Shown here piece after piece: positions 56,042 through 62,796 of a stretch of DNA of 64,000 bases; within the stretch, counting starts at the first letter, position 1; each line of letters begins with the position of its first letter. Source of the DNA: Flagellimonas sediminis. GTDB lineage: Bacteria > Bacteroidota > Bacteroidia > Flavobacteriales > Flavobacteriaceae. The DNA lies in the NCBI RefSeq assembly GCF_010500845.1, contig NZ_JAAAMI010000002.1, positions 453,461 to 517,460 on the forward strand, written 5' to 3'. Position numbers and translations under genes: made by a program. The notes beneath the pieces are model-generated. The model made no database searches. It was given only the letters and a program-made list of their open reading frames with translations, and had not been told where the DNA came from.

Positions 56042-57241
56042 TCAATTGAAAAGTGTCTCCTGGATAGCGGAAACCATTTTTGATGCCCTGTCCTCCATTT
56101 CCTTTTCGGACCAACTTAACTTAATAAGACAAGAAATCGTTCGGCCCATCCAATGGTCGGAAGCAGAAAAATCAGTTTGGGTATAATCCGGAACCGCATT
56201 CCTAATCTCTTGCGGTAAATTGCCCAACGATTTTAACTGGGTAAGGTGTTCCCATTTTCTATAATAATGCCAATTATTGTTGTACCAATAGAAACAACTG
56301 TCAACTCCATTCTCCCTGAGGGATTTGTGTGCCTTTCGTGCCAATCCCTCCGTTGGAAGAAAGAAGCTGAGGAATGAATAATTCTCCTCCCCTCCATCGG
56401 GAACTCTTCTAAAGGTGACCTCTGGAATACCGGACAGAGCATTTCTTAAAATGGTATAGTTTCTTTCTTGGATGGAAAGAAATTCGTCCAATCTGGAAAG
56501 TTGTGCCAATCCTACCGCAGCATTCAATTCCGAGATTCTAAAATTGTATCCCAAAAAAGGATGCTGCTCCGCTCCCCTATCGCTACCTATGTGGTCATGG
56601 CCATGATCGGAATACTTATGGGTATTTTCGTAATAAGCCTCGTTATTGGTGATGATGGCCCCGCCCTCGCCACAGGTAATGGTCTTTACATAATCGAAAG
56701 AAAAACAGCCGAGGTCGCCGTAACTTCCCAGCGGTTTACCATTATAACTACCTCCAATGGCCTGACAAGCATCTTCCAAAAGCGACAGTCCATGTTTTGT
56801 ACAGATTTTTTGCAGGGCGTCCAAATTGGCCATGGAGCCACACATATGCACGGGCATCACTACTTTGGTACGTGGTCCGATGGCCTTTTCCACCGCAGCG
56901 GGGTCTAAGGTAAGTGTATCATCAATATCCACAAGGATAGGAACGGCTCCCAATGCCAATATGGATTCGAAACTGGCCACAAAGGTAAAGGTAGGCATAA
57001 TGACCTCATCCCCTGCACCAACCCCTATACTGGCCAAGGCCACCGTCAAGGCGGCGGTACCGCTACTCACCAAATGCACATGTTGGGTCTGCATGCGATT
57101 GGCAAGGGCTGCTTCCAATTCCTTGGCTTTCCAATGACCATTACGCATACCATCAAATCCGTAGCGCATAAGCACCCCCGAGTCCAACACATCCTGCACC
57201 TCTTTTCTTTCCTTGTCACCAAAAAGTTCAAATCCCGGCAT
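56042..57241 (-). CDS. kdnA: DegT/DnrJ/EryC1/StrS aminotransferase, KdnA-like
   Basis: A 399-residue PLP-dependent sugar aminotransferase. The internal lysine is in FSFDYVKTITCGEGGAI, and GTAALTVALASIGVGAGDEV and EDACQAIGGSYNGKP bind PLP. The segments MPGFELFGD, SDHGHDHIGSDRGAEQHP, FYWYNNNWHYYRKWEH and RTISCLIKLSW match my memory of KdnA, the enzyme that makes 8-amino-3,8-dideoxy-Kdo for lipopolysaccharide in Shewanella. The partner dehydrogenase KdnB is not in the window. DegT membership is certain; KdnA function is likely but inferred. Confidence 0.75.
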   Translation of the reverse strand: MPGFELFGDKERKEVQDVLDSGVLMRYGFDGMRNGHWKAKELEAALANRMQTQHVHLVSSGTAALTVALASIGVGAGDEVIMPTFTFVASFESILALGAVPILVDIDDTLTLDPAAVEKAIGPRTKVVMPVHMCGSMANLDALQKICTKHGLSLLEDACQAIGGSYNGKPLGSYGDLGCFSFDYVKTITCGEGGAIITNNEAYYENTHKYSDHGHDHIGSDRGAEQHPFLGYNFRISELNAAVGLAQLSRLDEFLSIQERNYTILRNALSGIPEVTFRRVPDGGEENYSFLSFFLPTEGLARKAHKSLRENGVDSCFYWYNNNWHYYRKWEHLTQLKSLGNLPQEIRNAVPDYTQTDFSASDHWMGRTISCLIKLSWSEKEMEDRASKMVSAIQETLFN

Positions 57242-57266
57242 TCCTATTGTTCCATTTTAATTCGAC

Positions 57267-58019
57267 TTAAAAAAACCACAGTTTTATGGCCATGATCACT
57301 ACAGCTACCACCAAAAAGGTCTTGATGAAGCCATCTCCGCGTTTTACCGAAAAACGACTTGCCACCCAGGCTCCCGACCCGTTGCCTATGGCCAAAATTA
57401 ACCCGATTTTCCAATTGACCTTATCATGAAAGGCAAATACTGCCAATGCCGCCAACATATAGATAAATACGACCGTTACTTTGGTGGCATTGGACCGTAC
57501 AAGATTCATTCGGTTAACGTAGTGCGTAAACAGCATCATCAGAAAGCCAAGTCCAGCGTTGATGAAGCCCCCATAGACACCAAAGCCGAAAAAAACAATC
57601 AAACTGATCCATAAATATTTTCCGGTGAGTCGCTCCTGCATGTCCTCCATTCGCATTTTGGGCTTAAAAATGATGATCAGTACCACGGCCAACATGACCA
57701 TGGCCAAGATCCGATTAAAGGTTTCCCCTTTGATATCGACCGCAATCCAAGCCCCCAGTATAGATCCAAAAAAAGCCGAAATGCCCAAATAGACATTGAA
57801 TGGAAAGGTGGAAATGCCCTTGCTCTTAAAACCGGCCGTGGCCATGGCGGTCTGTATTACAATGGCCACCCGATTGGTACCATTGGCCACCGCGGCGGGA
57901 AGCCCTAAAAAGATGAGCGTTGGTAACGAAAGTAGGGAACCCCCACCCGCAATAGTATTGATAAAACCAACAGTAAAACCAACGGCAACAAGAAGCAAAT
58001 AATGATACCATTCCAACAT
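57267..58019 (-). CDS. TauE/SafE-family permease
   Basis: A 250-residue membrane protein with about eight helices. The repeat pattern of the TauE/SafE family is visible: GFINTIAGGGSLLSLPTLIFLG (in part) near the N-terminus and GFGVYGGFINAGLGFLMM in the second half. Family members are thought to export sulfite, sulfoacetate or other organic anions. It lies 25 bp upstream of the kdnA-like gene on the same strand. The substrate is unknown. Confidence 0.9.
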   Translation of the reverse strand: MLEWYHYLLLVAVGFTVGFINTIAGGGSLLSLPTLIFLGLPAAVANGTNRVAIVIQTAMATAGFKSKGISTFPFNVYLGISAFFGSILGAWIAVDIKGETFNRILAMVMLAVVLIIIFKPKMRMEDMQERLTGKYLWISLIVFFGFGVYGGFINAGLGFLMMLFTHYVNRMNLVRSNATKVTVVFIYMLAALAVFAFHDKVNWKIGLILAIGNGSGAWVASRFSVKRGDGFIKTFLVVAVVIMAIKLWFF

Positions 58020-58103
58020 GGGGCAAAAGTACAGGCAATAGTTGAATTCTTGTGCGATTAAAAAATAAAATGCTTTGGTTTTTCACAGAAGGAAAAAGCT
58101 TTA

Positions 58104-58111
58104 TATATTTG
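58104..58111 (+). promoter_or_regulatory. -7 element of the tRNA-Ser promoter
   Basis: TATATTTG, followed by GCACCCGC, is the usual arrangement upstream of stable RNA genes in Bacteroidota. It would transcribe first the tRNA-Ser relic and then the intact tRNA-Ser. No TTG lies at the normal -33 spacing. Confidence 0.6.
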
Positions 58112-58121
58112 CACCCGCTTA

Positions 58122-58180
58122 GGAGGATTGGCAGAGTGGTCGTCCCGATGGTTATTGGGAGCGGCAATCTTGAAAACAGA
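58122..58180 (+). pseudogene. Broken tRNA-Ser relic
   Basis: GGAGGATTGGCAGAGTGGTC reproduces the acceptor 5' strand and D arm of a tRNA-Ser, and GCGGCAATCTTGAAAACA reproduces the anticodon region with TGA. Between them the D loop holds an 18-bp palindrome-like insert at 58143-58160 (TCCCGAT...ATTGGGA). After the anticodon loop the similarity stops: there is no complementary stem, variable arm, T arm or acceptor 3' strand. It cannot fold as a tRNA and lies 15 bp upstream of an intact tRNA-Ser with the same anticodon. Confidence 0.75.
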
Positions 58181-58194
58181 CCTTCTTTTTTACT

Positions 58195-58279
58195 GGAGAA
58201 ATGGCAGAGTGGTCGAATGCGGCAGTCTTGAAAACTGTTGAGGGTCACACCTCCGGGGGTTCGAATCCCTCTTTCTCCG
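58195..58279 (+). tRNA. tRNA-Ser(UGA)
   Basis: An 85-nt tRNA gene. The acceptor stem pairs GGAGAAA (58195-58201) with TTTCTCC (58272-58278), with discriminator G. The D arm, an anticodon stem with loop CTTGAAA (anticodon TGA at 58229-58231), a long class II variable arm (TGAGGGTCACACCTC region) and the T arm GGGGGTTCGAATCCCTC are all present. CCA is not encoded. A terminator follows 11 bp downstream and a tyrosine recombinase gene starts 220 bp downstream. Confidence 0.97.
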
Positions 58280-58289
58280 CTTAATGACG

Positions 58290-58320
58290 TGAAAAGTCCC
58301 TTTTTTAGGGGCTTTTTTTT
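58290..58320 (+). terminator. Terminator after tRNA-Ser
   Basis: AAAAGTCCC (58292-58300) pairs with GGGGCTTTT around a T-rich loop, followed by a run of nine T. It separates the tRNA from the recombinase gene. The remaining gap to 58499 shows no clear promoter; a near-consensus TAAATTTA lies about 15 bp before the recombinase ATG. Confidence 0.8.
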
Positions 58321-58499
58321 TGGTTGACAATCTAGGTGACAGAACTTGCTTTATAAGTTCCATATTAAAGGGTGACCAATGATGAATATTCTCCGCATTT
58401 TTCCCTGATATTAACTTCATAGTTTTTATCTTATCTTTTCATAGATTCCCAACCTCTTCACGATTCTGGTCTCACGGCCAGATTTTAAATTTACTTTTC

Positions 58500-59639
58500 A
58501 TGGAAAAGCCCGTTGTTTTATTCTCAAAATCCAACTATGAGGGACAGGTAGTTCTCCTTGTGAATTTTCCAAGCAATTTGAAATTGCATGGATATTTAAA
58601 GAAGTTTAATGGTATTATTTGGAGTAAATCTCTTGGGGCATTTTACCTGCCTTTTTCCAAGGCAATAACCAATGCCTTGTTCCAATATCTCAGAGCGGAA
58701 AATTATTATATTGACTATTCTGCGTTAACCACTGGAAAATCATCCAATGTAAATACTGAGAAAATCAAAAAAGTGGATGCTGGGCACCGAATAGTCAAAA
58801 AAGTCAAACTTAGTATTGATTACTTTAAAACTTGGATGAGCCAAAAACGCTATAGTGAGAATACAATCAGGACTTATGAAGGGATGCTGCTTATATTCTT
58901 TCGGTTTCATTTCCCAAAGACGGAGTTGGAAATTACAGAAAAAGATATTGTCACTTTCAATACTGATTATATTTTGGCCAATGGGTTCTCATATACTTAC
59001 CAAAACCAAGCAATAAATGCCATTAAACTTTTTTACCGCCAACAAGGGAAAACACAATTGTTACCAGAAAATTTGGAACGTCCTAAAAAAACAAAGAAGC
59101 TGCCCGAGGTATTGAGTGTTGAGGAAATCCAGCTAATAATTCAGAATACAACGAACCTAAAGCACAAAACCTTGATCAGCTTACTTTATTCCTGTGGTCT
59201 AAGAATTGGAGAAGCACTAAAACTCAAGGTGAAGGATATTGACAACAAAAGGAGGTCCATGCATATCAAATCAGCGAAAGGCTCCAAGGACAGGTATGTT
59301 CCAATACCAATTAGGATGATTGATTTACTGAATAAATACATGGTCCGCTATACTCCCAATGATTTTGTTTTTGAAGGTCAAAATGGCGGAAAATATTCGG
59401 CTGTGAGTGCACGTCAGATCTTACAACGTTCTTTACATTTATCCAAAATTGAAAGGTCAATTACCTTGCATACTTTACGTCACAGTCATGCTACGCATTT
59501 ATTAGAAAATGGTACAGATATAAGATATATACAAGAGCTACTGGGCCATAATAGCCCCAAAACCACCATGATCTACACTCATGTTAGCACCACAAGTCTG
59601 GACAAAATAAAGAATCCGTTTGATGAGTTTGAGATTTAA
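58500..59639 (+). CDS. Tyrosine recombinase adjoining the cassette array (non-IntI integrase)
   Basis: A 379-residue site-specific recombinase. An N-terminal extension of about 100 residues (FSKSNYEGQVVLLVNFPSN...) precedes the SAM-like core-binding domain (YFKTWMSQKRYSENTIRTYE, about 108-127). The catalytic set is complete: Arg in YSCGLRIGEAL, Lys in SAKGSKDRYVP, HxxR in LHTLRHSHATH, His in LLGHNSPKTT and the nucleophile in MIYTHVS. The C-terminus IKNPFDEF resembles the end of IntI1 (RSPLD), but the roughly 40-residue extra block that IntI carries before HxxR is absent: only about 60 residues separate KGSKDR from HTLRH. It points towards the array, with a hairpin site directly after its stop. 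It probably excises and inserts the cassettes. Confidence 0.9.
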   Translation: MEKPVVLFSKSNYEGQVVLLVNFPSNLKLHGYLKKFNGIIWSKSLGAFYLPFSKAITNALFQYLRAENYYIDYSALTTGKSSNVNTEKIKKVDAGHRIVKKVKLSIDYFKTWMSQKRYSENTIRTYEGMLLIFFRFHFPKTELEITEKDIVTFNTDYILANGFSYTYQNQAINAIKLFYRQQGKTQLLPENLERPKKTKKLPEVLSVEEIQLIIQNTTNLKHKTLISLLYSCGLRIGEALKLKVKDIDNKRRSMHIKSAKGSKDRYVPIPIRMIDLLNKYMVRYTPNDFVFEGQNGGKYSAVSARQILQRSLHLSKIERSITLHTLRHSHATHLLENGTDIRYIQELLGHNSPKTTMIYTHVSTTSLDKIKNPFDEFEI

Positions 59640-59727
59640 TATAGAAAACAACCCAAATCATCGCTTTTATTCCTATTTTGGGTGTATAGAGATGTATTAT
59701 ACGTTTCTATAAACAAGTTGTGCGGCA
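59640..59727. other. Candidate primary attachment site (attI-like)
   Basis: Directly after the recombinase stop, TATAGAAA (59640-59647) mirrors TTTCTATA (59704-59711), and inside this ACCCAAA (59651-59657) mirrors TTTGGGT (59677-59683). The first cassette end GTTGTGCGGCATTT starts at 59717, so the crossover would be between 59717 and 59718. Unlike the five downstream sites it lacks the AGACC element before GTT. The inner hairpin could also end the recombinase transcript. Confidence 0.55.
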
Positions 59728-59775
59728 TTTACCAACGACACTGCAAAATTGATAACTTGATTAAGATAATAAGAC

Positions 59776-60012
59776 ATGTCTACACAAATTTGTCCGAAAT
59801 GTAAAGCAAATTCTTTTACCTGGCATATTGATGATGACGTAAACCTAACCTCTTGGGGCTGCTATGATTGTGGATATATAGCTTATGAGGATGAATCTTT
59901 TGAGCGAGAATGTTCAAATTGTGGAAAAAAAACTGAAAGTAGATTGGAAGACAAAGAGAAAAAATATTGGTGGTGTTGTTCATGTAATAGGATAACTGAC
60001 TATGAATTATAA
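59776..60012 (+). CDS. Cassette 1, gene a: small zinc-ribbon protein
   Basis: A 78-residue protein made of two or three zinc ribbons. Cysteine pairs occur as CPKC (residues 6-9), CYDC (about 29-32), CSNC (about 46-49) and CCSC (about 67-70). It has no other domain. It lies 58 nt inside cassette 1 and its end overlaps the next gene by 11 nt, so this cassette carries two coupled genes. Function unknown; nucleic-acid or protein binding is possible. Confidence 0.7.
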   Translation: MSTQICPKCKANSFTWHIDDDVNLTSWGCYDCGYIAYEDESFERECSNCGKKTESRLEDKEKKYWWCCSCNRITDYEL

Positions 60013-60538
60013 TTTTAAAATATTACCATTTGTTCTGATTTCAATAACACTTGTGAATTGCTCACGGATTAAAAATAAGACTGACGATATAACCAATAAA
60101 GTCAAGTCAAAGACAAAAAAGGAAATAAAAAAACAAACAGATAAAGTTGTTGATAAGGTATTTCCACCTTTTGACAGTGACAAAGCTGATACAGAAAATA
60201 ATAAAAGAAGATTTAAGGATTTTATAAAAGTTGAGTTGACAGAGGATGTTAAAAACATTTATTGCTTTGATGATGCGATAGGAATTGACGCTGATTACAT
60301 GTTTTCATTTACTTGTAACTCACAGACATCTGATAAGATTATTAAAACCCACAATTTGACCAGAGATACTAATAACTCAGATAATGGATTTAATCTCCAG
60401 CATGACTTTGATTGGTGGGATAAAGATAAAATCTCACAACTCGTTAAATATAGCTGGACAAATGGAGGTCAGTATTATAAGTATTATTGGTTTGACAATG
60501 AGAATAATAAGGCATATTATTTTGAATTTGACATGTAA
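60002..60538 (+). CDS. Cassette 1, gene b: putative lipoprotein
   Basis: A 178-residue protein with a lipoprotein signal peptide (residues 1-20, lipobox ending LVNC). A lysine-rich segment (KNKTDDITNKVKSKTKKEI, about 24-42) follows, then a mixed domain with YCFDDAIGIDADYMFSFTC and a tryptophan/tyrosine-rich end. I do not recognise a family. It overlaps the zinc-ribbon gene by 11 nt and ends 18 bp before the paired end of attC site 1. Confidence 0.65.
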   Translation: MNYNFKILPFVLISITLVNCSRIKNKTDDITNKVKSKTKKEIKKQTDKVVDKVFPPFDSDKADTENNKRRFKDFIKVELTEDVKNIYCFDDAIGIDADYMFSFTCNSQTSDKIIKTHNLTRDTNNSDNGFNLQHDFDWWDKDKISQLVKYSWTNGGQYYKYYWFDNENNKAYYFEFDM

Positions 60539-60556
60539 AAATTTAATACTAAACGA

Positions 60557-60694
60557 CCGCACAACACGCGGTAAAAAACATTGGGGGTTTGGGTGGTATG
60601 GCGAGCCTTACGGCTCGTATCGTTTCCCGTGCACCAGGATACGACCGCAGCTCGAAATCCCCAACGATTTCTTACCGCGAGACCGTTGTAACAC
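60557..60694 (+). repeat. attC-like site 1
   Basis: A 138-bp hairpin site. The left end CCGCACAAC (60557-60565) matches the start of cassette 1 in reverse complement. CGCGGTAA (60567-60574) pairs with TTACCGCG (60672-60679), CATTGGGG (60579-60586) with CCCCAACG (60659-60666), and CGAGCC with GGCTCG in the apical part. AGACC (60680-60684) stays unpaired before GTTGTAACAC. The crossover G|TT falls at 60685/60686. Confidence 0.8.
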
Positions 60695-60699
60695 ATTTG

Positions 60700-61194
60700 A
60701 TGAAAACCCAAGAAACATTGACAAACGAAGAATTAATTGATTATGTCTACTATGATATTGCAGGAAAATATCTGAATGAAAAAATCAATGATTGGAGTCA
60801 AACTAAAATGTGGTACGACACAGTTTTTGAATTATCAGAACCTGTTCGATATAGGTATGGAATTGGAGTTTTAAATATGCAAGTAATGAATGGTGGATTT
60901 GAACAGTATTTCGACAATGATTATGGAATTTTTGCAGAGGAAACGCTAAATGGACTGAAAAAAATTGGAGCTGAATTGACTTTTGCACTTTTAAAAAGTG
61001 CAATCAAAATATTAAATAAACATAAAGAACCGCAAACTGACCTGTTTGAATTCATAACCCAGAATAAATATTGGGAAAATGAAGAAATAGAACAAGAACT
61101 CGACCGATTAGATGATGAATATTACAAACTCGAAGAAAAAGAGAATTTGACTGAATTACTCGGGAATTATTTGCGGAGCTGTGAAATAAAATAA
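60700..61194 (+). CDS. Cassette 2: DMP19/DUF4375-type protein
   Basis: A 164-residue, strongly acidic protein. The segment VLNMQVMNGGFEQYFDNDYG followed by LNGLKKIGAE is the core signature of the DUF4375 (DMP19) family. The founding member in Neisseria is a DNA-mimic protein that binds a repressor; most relatives are uncharacterised and many sit in accessory regions. I start at ATG 60700, 15 nt after the cassette boundary; a longer frame would read through the attC site. The C-terminus is rich in Glu and Asp. Confidence 0.75.
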   Translation: MKTQETLTNEELIDYVYYDIAGKYLNEKINDWSQTKMWYDTVFELSEPVRYRYGIGVLNMQVMNGGFEQYFDNDYGIFAEETLNGLKKIGAELTFALLKSAIKILNKHKEPQTDLFEFITQNKYWENEEIEQELDRLDDEYYKLEEKENLTELLGNYLRSCEIK

Positions 61195-61198
61195 AAAC

Positions 61199-61337
61199 GT
61201 GTTACAACAATGTATAACCGCAATTACGGCGGATTCGACTACGTCCGAATCCACTCGGAATTGCTAACGTCAGTGCCAAACCGAAAATTAACGCATATTA
61301 ACCCGTAAATGACGGTTATACGAGACCGTTGTGGTGC
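61199..61337 (+). repeat. attC-like site 2
   Basis: A 139-bp site. The left end GTGTTACAAC (61199-61208) is the exact reverse complement of the start of cassette 2, GTTGTAACAC. GTATAACCG (61212-61220) pairs with CGGTTATAC (61313-61321), and GGATTCG with CGAATCC in the apical part. GAGACC (61322-61327) precedes GTTGTGGTG. The crossover falls at 61328/61329. It starts 5 bp after the cassette 2 stop. Confidence 0.8.
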
Positions 61338-61356
61338 ATTTAAACAAACCCTAAAA

Positions 61357-61962
61357 ATGAATTTAAAATTTGCCAAATATTTGATAATTATGCTGCTTTT
61401 GGCAAATTGTGGAAAGCAAGAAACTGAAATAAAGAATTATGGATTTCCAAAAAGCGAAAGTGGAAGTTTAAATGTATCTCTTAAATTATCGGAATTTAAA
61501 AATTATGGAAAACTCATTGACAGAATTCGTGAAATAACCTGCAATGATAGTATTCCCAGAATAGTCATTAAAGAAGAAAATATAGTTCGGAATATTTATC
61601 CGATTGAACATTGCGAACCGATGATTTTTGACCCAGAAGGAAAACACTATGTTTCTTTTACAAAAGGTAAATTTTATAAAGACCATTTTAGCAAAGAAAT
61701 TAAGGCGGATTCTTTGGATTGGACTTTAAAGAACGACTTTGCCTATTTCAAGGTAGAAGACGAAACTGATGTTATCAAAAGTTATTTTATGATTATGGAA
61801 TCTAATCGGGACGAAAAAATTAACGGAATTGAAAATTTCCTAAATGAATTAACTCAAGAATATGACAAACTAAAAACTGAATTGGAACTCAATATATCAT
61901 TTTGGGAAGTTGTGCCTTATTTGCCACCATCTGAAATAGAGAATGACAAACAAACTGAATAA
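61357..61962 (+). CDS. Cassette 3: putative lipoprotein
   Basis: A 201-residue protein with a lipoprotein signal peptide (residues 1-18, lipobox LLANC). The mature part has a beta-strand-rich region (GSLNVSLKLSEFKNYGKLI, RIVIKEENIV) and a C-terminal helix (IENFLNELTQEYDKLKTEL). I do not recognise a family. I start at ATG 61357, 28 nt after the boundary; the longer frame from 61309 would begin inside the attC site. It ends 8 bp before the left end of attC site 3. Confidence 0.65.
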   Translation: MNLKFAKYLIIMLLLANCGKQETEIKNYGFPKSESGSLNVSLKLSEFKNYGKLIDRIREITCNDSIPRIVIKEENIVRNIYPIEHCEPMIFDPEGKHYVSFTKGKFYKDHFSKEIKADSLDWTLKNDFAYFKVEDETDVIKSYFMIMESNRDEKINGIENFLNELTQEYDKLKTELELNISFWEVVPYLPPSEIENDKQTE

Positions 61963-61970
61963 AAAAACGA

Positions 61971-62106
61971 CACCACAACAATGGCTATAAGTAATTGCTT
62001 GTTCTCACCTACTTCTGAAAATCCTTGCGGATTTTCAGTTTGGTGTGTACTTGCAAAGTTAAGTGCTAAACCACGCAACTACTCATAGCCGAGACCGTTA
62101 CCTGTA
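61971..62106 (+). repeat. attC-like site 3
   Basis: A 136-bp site. The left end CACCACAAC (61971-61979) complements the cassette 3 start GTTGTGGTG. GGCTATAAGTAATTGC (61983-61998) pairs with GCAACTACTCATAGCC (62075-62090) in 16 positions including two G-T pairs. An inner perfect hairpin joins CTGAAAATCC (62015-62024) and GGATTTTCAG (62029-62038). GAGACC (62091-62096) precedes GTTACCTGTA. The crossover falls at 62097/62098. It is nearly identical to site 5. Confidence 0.85.
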
Positions 62107-62109
62107 ATT

Positions 62110-62643
62110 TTGAAAAAACCTTTACAAATATTGACATTATGGATTTTTGGTGTCGGAATTGGATGGGCACAAACGGAATTTCCTTTTTTCGAGCAAAACG
62201 CGTTTGACTTCTATGCGAAAGAGATACTTAAAGTGAATCCTGTAAAAAAAAGAATAAGCGTTTATAGATATTACTTTGAATTTCAAGATTCTACTAGACA
62301 TTTTGTGGAAGGAGAATGTTTGGAAAATCCCATATTTAAAAATCAATTGAAAAAAGTTGATGAAGCTGAGTACAAACAATTACATATCGATTCAGACAAA
62401 TTTGAATTGGACTTAAGCAAAATTGACAAAAAACAATTTAGAATCAGGAGAAATGGACGAGGCAACTTTCCTAAATTATTCATAAGCTATCCGATGGTTT
62501 CTACTAAAGACCCAACAAGATTTTTTGTTAATATCTATGAGTCATATGAAAGACAAGGGAATAACTATCATATAGAATTAAATGATAAAGGAAAAGTAAT
62601 CGATTGGTGTCACTCTCGACATGTTACAATAACAATTCATTAA
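62110..62643 (+). CDS. Cassette 4: exported hypothetical protein, TTG start
   Basis: A 177-residue protein with a signal peptide (residues 1-21, ending IGWAQ). The start is TTG at 62110, since it is the only start codon before the signal peptide and lies 12 nt after the cassette boundary. The mature part has FAKEI-like helical text, FRIRRNGRGNFPKLFISYP and a short C-terminal beta segment (YHIELNDKGKVIDW). No family is recognised. Its stop is 5 bp before the left end of attC site 4. Confidence 0.65.
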   Translation: MKKPLQILTLWIFGVGIGWAQTEFPFFEQNAFDFYAKEILKVNPVKKRISVYRYYFEFQDSTRHFVEGECLENPIFKNQLKKVDEAEYKQLHIDSDKFELDLSKIDKKQFRIRRNGRGNFPKLFISYPMVSTKDPTRFFVNIYESYERQGNNYHIELNDKGKVIDWCHSRHVTITIH

Positions 62644-62648
62644 AAAAC

Positions 62649-62787
62649 TACAGGTAACACTGGCTATAATTCATTGCTGCTTTATTGCTAAATTTAAACC
62701 TATCAACCATTAACAGGGCCCGATTTCTCCCGGACAAATCCTGCCGGATTTATCCACGCCGAAATCATAGCCAAACCGTTGTGCGTA
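62649..62787 (+). repeat. attC-like site 4
   Basis: A 139-bp site. The left end TACAGGTAAC (62649-62658) is the exact reverse complement of the cassette 4 start GTTACCTGTA. TGGCTATAATTC (62661-62672) pairs with GAAATCATAGCCA (62761-62773) with one bulge. AAACC precedes GTTGTGCGTA in place of the AGACC of the other sites. The apical part holds GGACAAATCC/GGATTTATCC. The crossover falls at 62778/62779. Confidence 0.8.
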
Positions 62788-62796
62788 ATTTGAAAA

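Noticed and set aside
60589..60699. N-terminal extension of the DMP19-like protein into attC site 1
   Set aside because: The 37 extra residues would be translated from the hairpin site; ATG 60700 gives the family-typical N-terminus.
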